From Paenibacillus phytorum (GTDB taxonomy: Bacteria > Bacillota > Bacilli > Paenibacillales > NBRC-103111), in NCBI RefSeq assembly GCF_013141715.1, contig NZ_WHOA01000098.1, positions 1-64,000 of the forward strand: DNA of 64,000 bases, given 5' to 3'. Below the pieces are notes generated by a model that saw nothing but the letters and a program-made list of their open reading frames with translations, was not told the DNA's origin and ran no database searches. This document shows, piece after piece, positions 60,135 through 64,000 of this stretch. Position 1 is the first letter of the stretch. Every line of letters begins with the position of its first letter. The position numbers and the translations under genes are program-made.

Positions 60135-63100
60135 TTACAGTGTCCGGGCATCGCGAAGCAGTACTTTTGCCGCCTCGTTCGATACATGCTTGCCGGCTTG
60201 CGCCTCCACTTCTTGAATGAAGCTTTTTACATTGCCTGCATTCAACTTGCTAAGCAAGCTTGTTTCTATCCCTTTATTGTCGATCCAACCACTGCTTTTA
60301 AACCGTTTCACGAGTAGCTTTAAGCTATCCAGGCTTGCAGCGGTTTGAAACCGAACCGTTCTGCTTGTCGCGTTGCCTGCCAAATCGCTGGCAGAAACCG
60401 TAAATTCATGTGTTCCGAGTTCCAAAGTGTACAAGGCAATCGCCATACTAGTTTGCACCGGCTTTCCGTCCAACATCGCAACCGTCTTCGTCGCGTCAAT
60501 TCCAGATACACTGTCGGTTGCCGTAAATTGCGGCGTTAAATCCTCGGCGCTAGAGTATGTTCCTTCGAGCGGTACGGCGACAGCAATGACGGGAGCGGTT
60601 CCGTCGATTGTAAAGCTAATCGTTTTGGGCGCTTCCACATTTCCTTCACGATCTGTCGATCTGTAGCTAACGCTGTACCGGCCGTCCCTGTCAAAGAGGA
60701 TGGGAGCCGTATATGCCCGCCATGCCGTTCCGCCATCCAGGCTGTATACTGTTTGCGTTACGCTTGATGCTGCATCCTGAGCCGTTAGACTTACCGTTAC
60801 CGGCTGCTTATACCAGCCATTCTGTCCGTTCGGCTGTTCCGGAGAGACAATAGCAGTTGTGTCCGGAGGTGTTTGGTCGCCGCCAGGCGCTTTCTTGTAC
60901 TCGAACGCAACTTTTATCGGTTCGATTATTTCATTCGTTGCCAGTTGAGCCACATAGGTCCCTTCAACATTGCCGGTAAGTGTAAATGCAATCTGGAAGT
61001 CGCCCGCCTCCGTAACGGCTGTTTTGCCTTCGTATTGAACATTGCCTTGCGGATCAAGCACTTTCACTTTCACATCCGCAAGCTTGCCATTCATGGCCAA
61101 TCCTTGAATGGTTACATTTTTGGTCGGCGCATCTACTGCCGCTTTAAGCCCATCAATGGTTTGGATCGTTACTTTCTTCGCAAGATTGTACACGCCAAAT
61201 TCATAGAAGGAATATCCGTAGAATGTCTCTCTTTGGATGCCTTGGAACTTGATATATCTGGCCTTAACCGGTTCGAACAAAATCGTATTTTTGCCGTCTT
61301 GCGCGTTGATGATCCCGTTATTTTCCGCGATGACGCTCTTCCAATTCACCTTATCGTCAGAGACAAGCAGCTTGTAAGTTTTGGCACGGGCGTACTCCCA
61401 GTCGATGCGTACCGTATCCATCTCGGTCGCTTCGCCAAGATCGACCTGGAACCATGTATTGTCAACCGAAATGCTCGACCAGCGTGTGGCAGGGAAGCCG
61501 TCGACAGCTTTTCCGGGCGCTAAACTCGATGCTTCAATCGAGGAGACTTCGGCAGGCTTATCCTGCGCCAAGCTTCCAACCAGAAAGTAGACGCCTTCTT
61601 TCAATGTATTGTAAGCTTCTGCAGAAATACCTTGCTTATTCTTGAGCTGATCGAGCGTCGCATTGAAACCTTTGAGGTATTTTGATACCTCGGCTGCATC
61701 CGTGCCTTCAAAGCGCTTCATCATTTCCAAATGATTGCTCAGCGCGCGGGCGCCGTCAGCACTCGAGATTTGATTATTTGCCTTGAAATCTCCGACCAGC
61801 TTGAGCATGCTGGAAGCATTCATGCCTGCTTGGATCACATAAGTCGTCGTCTTTGTTTTTGTTGTCGCTACCGTGACGGCCAGTTCATGTTTGCCTGCTT
61901 TGCCTGTAAGACTAATTTCTGTGCCAGCCGTGTACGGCTTGCCGTCGAATTTGGCGGTTACTTGCGCGAGACCGCTTCCATCATCATTTTTGATCGACCA
62001 TGTGAATTGGACTTTCTCCGTATCCGGCACAACGACGCCACTTTGCAGCGCTTGTCCGTTCATTTTGACATCAGCCTCAGGAGGAGCTTCGTTATGGACT
62101 TGATAAGTGCCTTTGACAAACTGATTCAGCCAATCGTACATGATGCGCGTTGAAGGCGCCCCGCTTACCGCAGTATCGTACACGGCATTGTTTCCTTGGT
62201 AATATGCTTTAAAAATGGTTGGCTGTACCAACCCCGTTTCCACGCCACTGTTCAAATAATCGACAAAGCGTTCGCGGAATACGCCGTCATTCACCATACG
62301 GTCATCGAATTCAAGCTCATTCGTCATTCCGTATTGTTTGGCAATATTGGAAGCGTCTTTAAGCTTGTCGTACCCCAATTCTCCGAAGAAATAGTTAGGC
62401 TGGAACGCTACGGCATCAAACCCTACATCTTTCCACATATAAGCTTTGTAAGCCAGGGAGTGGGGAATCCAGAAGGACTTCAAATTTTTAGCATGAACGA
62501 TATCGTTAGCCAGCTTAACCGTAGCAGGGCCGGTAGAGGAGGTGCTGATCTGTTCCTCTAACCAGTACATGCCGACAAGCTCAAGGTTTGAATAATTTTT
62601 TTCAGCCCATTTTTGCTGCGCCTGATTGACATACCACTGAATGGCCTTAGCCCGGTTCTGAAGCGCTTTGTCAGTTCCGATCGAATCTCTGAAGTCTTCA
62701 ACGACGCCATCGCCATCGACATCCCCAAAGTTGCTCATATACTCGCCTGGATCTGGAATCATCAAGACGACTTTGGTTTTATGATCCGTCTGATTGAGTT
62801 TCGCGCCTACCTCGACTGTTGCTGCATTCAACTGATCCATATCGCCGTTGTTGGCAAAAGTCTTGTCCAGGTACCAGGCCCAGTCACTCATGTTAGCGCT
62901 TCCATTAAATCCATGGCCTTCCGGCGTACTCAAGCCCAAATAAAGAACACCGTCAAACATCCAATCCACCGGCTCGCCGGACTTGTTCACATAGCTAATG
63001 TTGGGAATAATTCGTTGCTTGCTCCAGTCGCCTTTTCCTCCGTCATAATAACCGTTATAGAGCAATCCGAGATTGCGGATTCCGGCAGTCGCTTCTCCCG

Positions 63101-63749
63101 CCTGCAAATAACCGACGGGTTCAGGAGGAACGACTTCCGCTCCGGCAAGCTTGCCATCCGCACCCATGATCTCGATCTCGTCAATCAACGTCCACGCTCT
63201 TGTGTGCATGGAGAAGGTCACTTTTACATACCGTGCATAAGCCATCTGTGCGCCTGGTTTGCTCTTAATCCCGTCTCTGCTGCCATCCCACGTATACGTC
63301 TCGTCTCTTGGGGGTCCGTCTCCCCACAAAAGCTGCGTTGCATTATGCGAAAGCAATCCCCAATTCTCTTTGTCGTCAGAGACGTACATCGAAACCGTTA
63401 GCGGGACAAGAGCCTCATTGGTCGGCCAGTCCTGCAAAAAACGGGCATTAATTTTCGAAATCGATTTTGCCTCGCCAAGGTCGAAAACAACTTCGCGGGT
63501 CATTTTCTTCTGATGTCCTACCCAAGCCGGATCTGACATATTTAGTGCGCCATGAATCCCATCCGTCAGCTTCTTGCTGCCGTCAGGACGGCTTGCTTCC
63601 GGCTGTTCCGACCAACTGTAATCCAGACCCGATGCAAGATTCCGATTTACAGTTGTGGGCTGTCCTTGTTCCGCTTGTGCTACCGGTACCACGGGCAATA
63701 ACATAGCTGCTAAGACGGTCATGGCTGCCCATTTCATTTTTATCCTCAT
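60135..63749 (-). CDS. secreted DUF4855 protein with F5/8C and OmpL47-type modules
   Basis: A 1204-residue exported protein. Signal peptide 1-26; N-terminal discoidin-like region to about 200; DUF4855 about 210-560 (GLLYNGYYDGGKGDW, WYLDKTFANNGDMDQL, VGMYWLEEQ with Glu398-Glu399, FQPNYFF, ELEFDDRMV); F5/8C domain about 735-865 (ATRWSSISVDNTWFQVDLGE); OmpL47-type repeat about 970-1040 (YRSTDREGNVEAPKT); helical tail. DUF4855 looks like a TIM-barrel glycosidase of undefined activity (inference). First gene of the two-gene operon, AGGGAGCAAGGATAAT upstream. Its modules mirror those of the GH20 partner. Confidence 0.88.
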   Translation of the reverse strand: MRIKMKWAAMTVLAAMLLPVVPVAQAEQGQPTTVNRNLASGLDYSWSEQPEASRPDGSKKLTDGIHGALNMSDPAWVGHQKKMTREVVFDLGEAKSISKINARFLQDWPTNEALVPLTVSMYVSDDKENWGLLSHNATQLLWGDGPPRDETYTWDGSRDGIKSKPGAQMAYARYVKVTFSMHTRAWTLIDEIEIMGADGKLAGAEVVPPEPVGYLQAGEATAGIRNLGLLYNGYYDGGKGDWSKQRIIPNISYVNKSGEPVDWMFDGVLYLGLSTPEGHGFNGSANMSDWAWYLDKTFANNGDMDQLNAATVEVGAKLNQTDHKTKVVLMIPDPGEYMSNFGDVDGDGVVEDFRDSIGTDKALQNRAKAIQWYVNQAQQKWAEKNYSNLELVGMYWLEEQISTSSTGPATVKLANDIVHAKNLKSFWIPHSLAYKAYMWKDVGFDAVAFQPNYFFGELGYDKLKDASNIAKQYGMTNELEFDDRMVNDGVFRERFVDYLNSGVETGLVQPTIFKAYYQGNNAVYDTAVSGAPSTRIMYDWLNQFVKGTYQVHNEAPPEADVKMNGQALQSGVVVPDTEKVQFTWSIKNDDGSGLAQVTAKFDGKPYTAGTEISLTGKAGKHELAVTVATTKTKTTTYVIQAGMNASSMLKLVGDFKANNQISSADGARALSNHLEMMKRFEGTDAAEVSKYLKGFNATLDQLKNKQGISAEAYNTLKEGVYFLVGSLAQDKPAEVSSIEASSLAPGKAVDGFPATRWSSISVDNTWFQVDLGEATEMDTVRIDWEYARAKTYKLLVSDDKVNWKSVIAENNGIINAQDGKNTILFEPVKARYIKFQGIQRETFYGYSFYEFGVYNLAKKVTIQTIDGLKAAVDAPTKNVTIQGLAMNGKLADVKVKVLDPQGNVQYEGKTAVTEAGDFQIAFTLTGNVEGTYVAQLATNEIIEPIKVAFEYKKAPGGDQTPPDTTAIVSPEQPNGQNGWYKQPVTVSLTAQDAASSVTQTVYSLDGGTAWRAYTAPILFDRDGRYSVSYRSTDREGNVEAPKTISFTIDGTAPVIAVAVPLEGTYSSAEDLTPQFTATDSVSGIDATKTVAMLDGKPVQTSMAIALYTLELGTHEFTVSASDLAGNATSRTVRFQTAASLDSLKLLVKRFKSSGWIDNKGIETSLLSKLNAGNVKSFIQEVEAQAGKHVSNEAAKVLLRDARTL

Positions 63750-64000
63750 ATTATCCTTGCTCCCTTCATGAGTAATTAACCATTAACCTCATTAACTTGT
63801 TGTTCGTTTCAAACTTATTACGATGAACCTTCCTCCTTTCCGTAACAAAATCACAGTATAAGCTAATAGCAGTGTCTGTACCTATTACATTAAGAAAAAT
63901 GTCTCGTGATGCAAAGAGACTAGTTATTACTTGTCGTATACATTTGTTTACATTGTCGGACTTATCTGTAGACTGCCGCGAGTCTGCTCATATCTATCTG
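63750..64000. other. leader region of the DUF4855-GH20 operon
   Basis: No gene seen in 250 bases. On the minus strand a second strong ribosome-like site AAAGGAGGAAGG (63829-63840) is not followed by a standard start codon. AT-rich sequence (63870-63960) probably holds the promoter, but I could not fix a convincing -35/-10 pair. The window ends here. Confidence 0.35.

Noticed and set aside
60873..61523. Plus-strand 216-codon frame inside the DUF4855 gene
   Set aside because: Antisense shadow of a large, motif-rich gene.
1..64000. tRNA and rRNA genes
   Set aside because: No cloverleaf with conserved TTCRANTC/T-loop context or rRNA core sequence was recognised on either strand by eye; a tRNAscan/Infernal run would settle it.

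Overview
The window looks like a chromosomal stretch from an endospore-forming, low/medium-GC Gram-positive bacterium, most likely Paenibacillus or a close relative in the Paenibacillaceae. Pointers are a CwlJ/SleB-type spore cortex hydrolase, a fragment of sigma-K, YmaF, DUF817 (YoaT-like), DUF4855 and GH20/CBM32/OmpL47-type wall glycosidases, strong AGGAGG ribosome sites, frequent TTG/GTG starts and a canonical SAM-I riboswitch. There are no rRNA, tRNA or CRISPR loci. Genus is inferred from family content only.

Layout. 0-5 kb: a methyltransferase, an SRPBCC protein, a TipA-type MerR regulator divergent from an Hsp33-type chaperone with a textbook 19-bp-spacer MerR promoter, then a spore cortex hydrolase and YmaF. 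5-14 kb: an oxidative metabolism block, with a three-subunit molybdenum hydroxylase (large, FAD, 2Fe-2S), a FUSC-type exporter, a GMC oxidoreductase operon broken by frameshifts, and a divergent enolase-superfamily dehydratase followed by a truncated thiamine-diphosphate enzyme. 14-19 kb: an ArsR/SRPBCC/DoxX operon with a cluster of candidate operators, a SAM riboswitch driving an unusual enolase-N-domain-like protein, a sigK fragment, a DNA alkylation repair protein and a sugar isomerase. 19-25 kb: MocR regulator, EamA exporter, a MarR/hydrolase pair with duplicated palindromic operators, and a DUF2278-lamin-tail protein. 25-32 kb: a surface/envelope block with a beta-propeller, a pseudokinase-TM-PASTA protein, a polysaccharide flippase, a MraY/WecA-type transferase and an SH3-like secreted protein.

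32-48 kb is a mixed accessory region: acetyltransferase, serine hydrolases, a decayed group II intron, a SigJ-type sigma factor with NDH-like flavoprotein and a partial duplication of that unit, VOC and DUF6220/DUF6223 proteins, and a two-component system. 48-53.4 kb is a graveyard of mobile and decayed genes (IS fragments, AraC remnant, second truncated group II intron, IS66 and IS6 remnants, DUF2062 remnant, a phosphatase that lost its catalytic loop). 53.6-64 kb returns to intact genes: truncated hemoglobin, DUF817, and a two-gene operon for very large secreted wall/glycan-active proteins (DUF4855, then GH20).

Two themes run across the window. First, a dispersed non-coding palindromic element (head CTGCCCGTTA, GC-rich stem, tail TATCGTTCCTCGTTAG) occurs at least ten times, mostly 3' of genes, and one copy is split by the group II intron. 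Second, many genes carry single-base frameshifts, often at short homopolymers; this could be real decay or sequence error, and each such call is marked. Everything was read by eye from the sequence; family names rest on recognised motifs, not on database searches.
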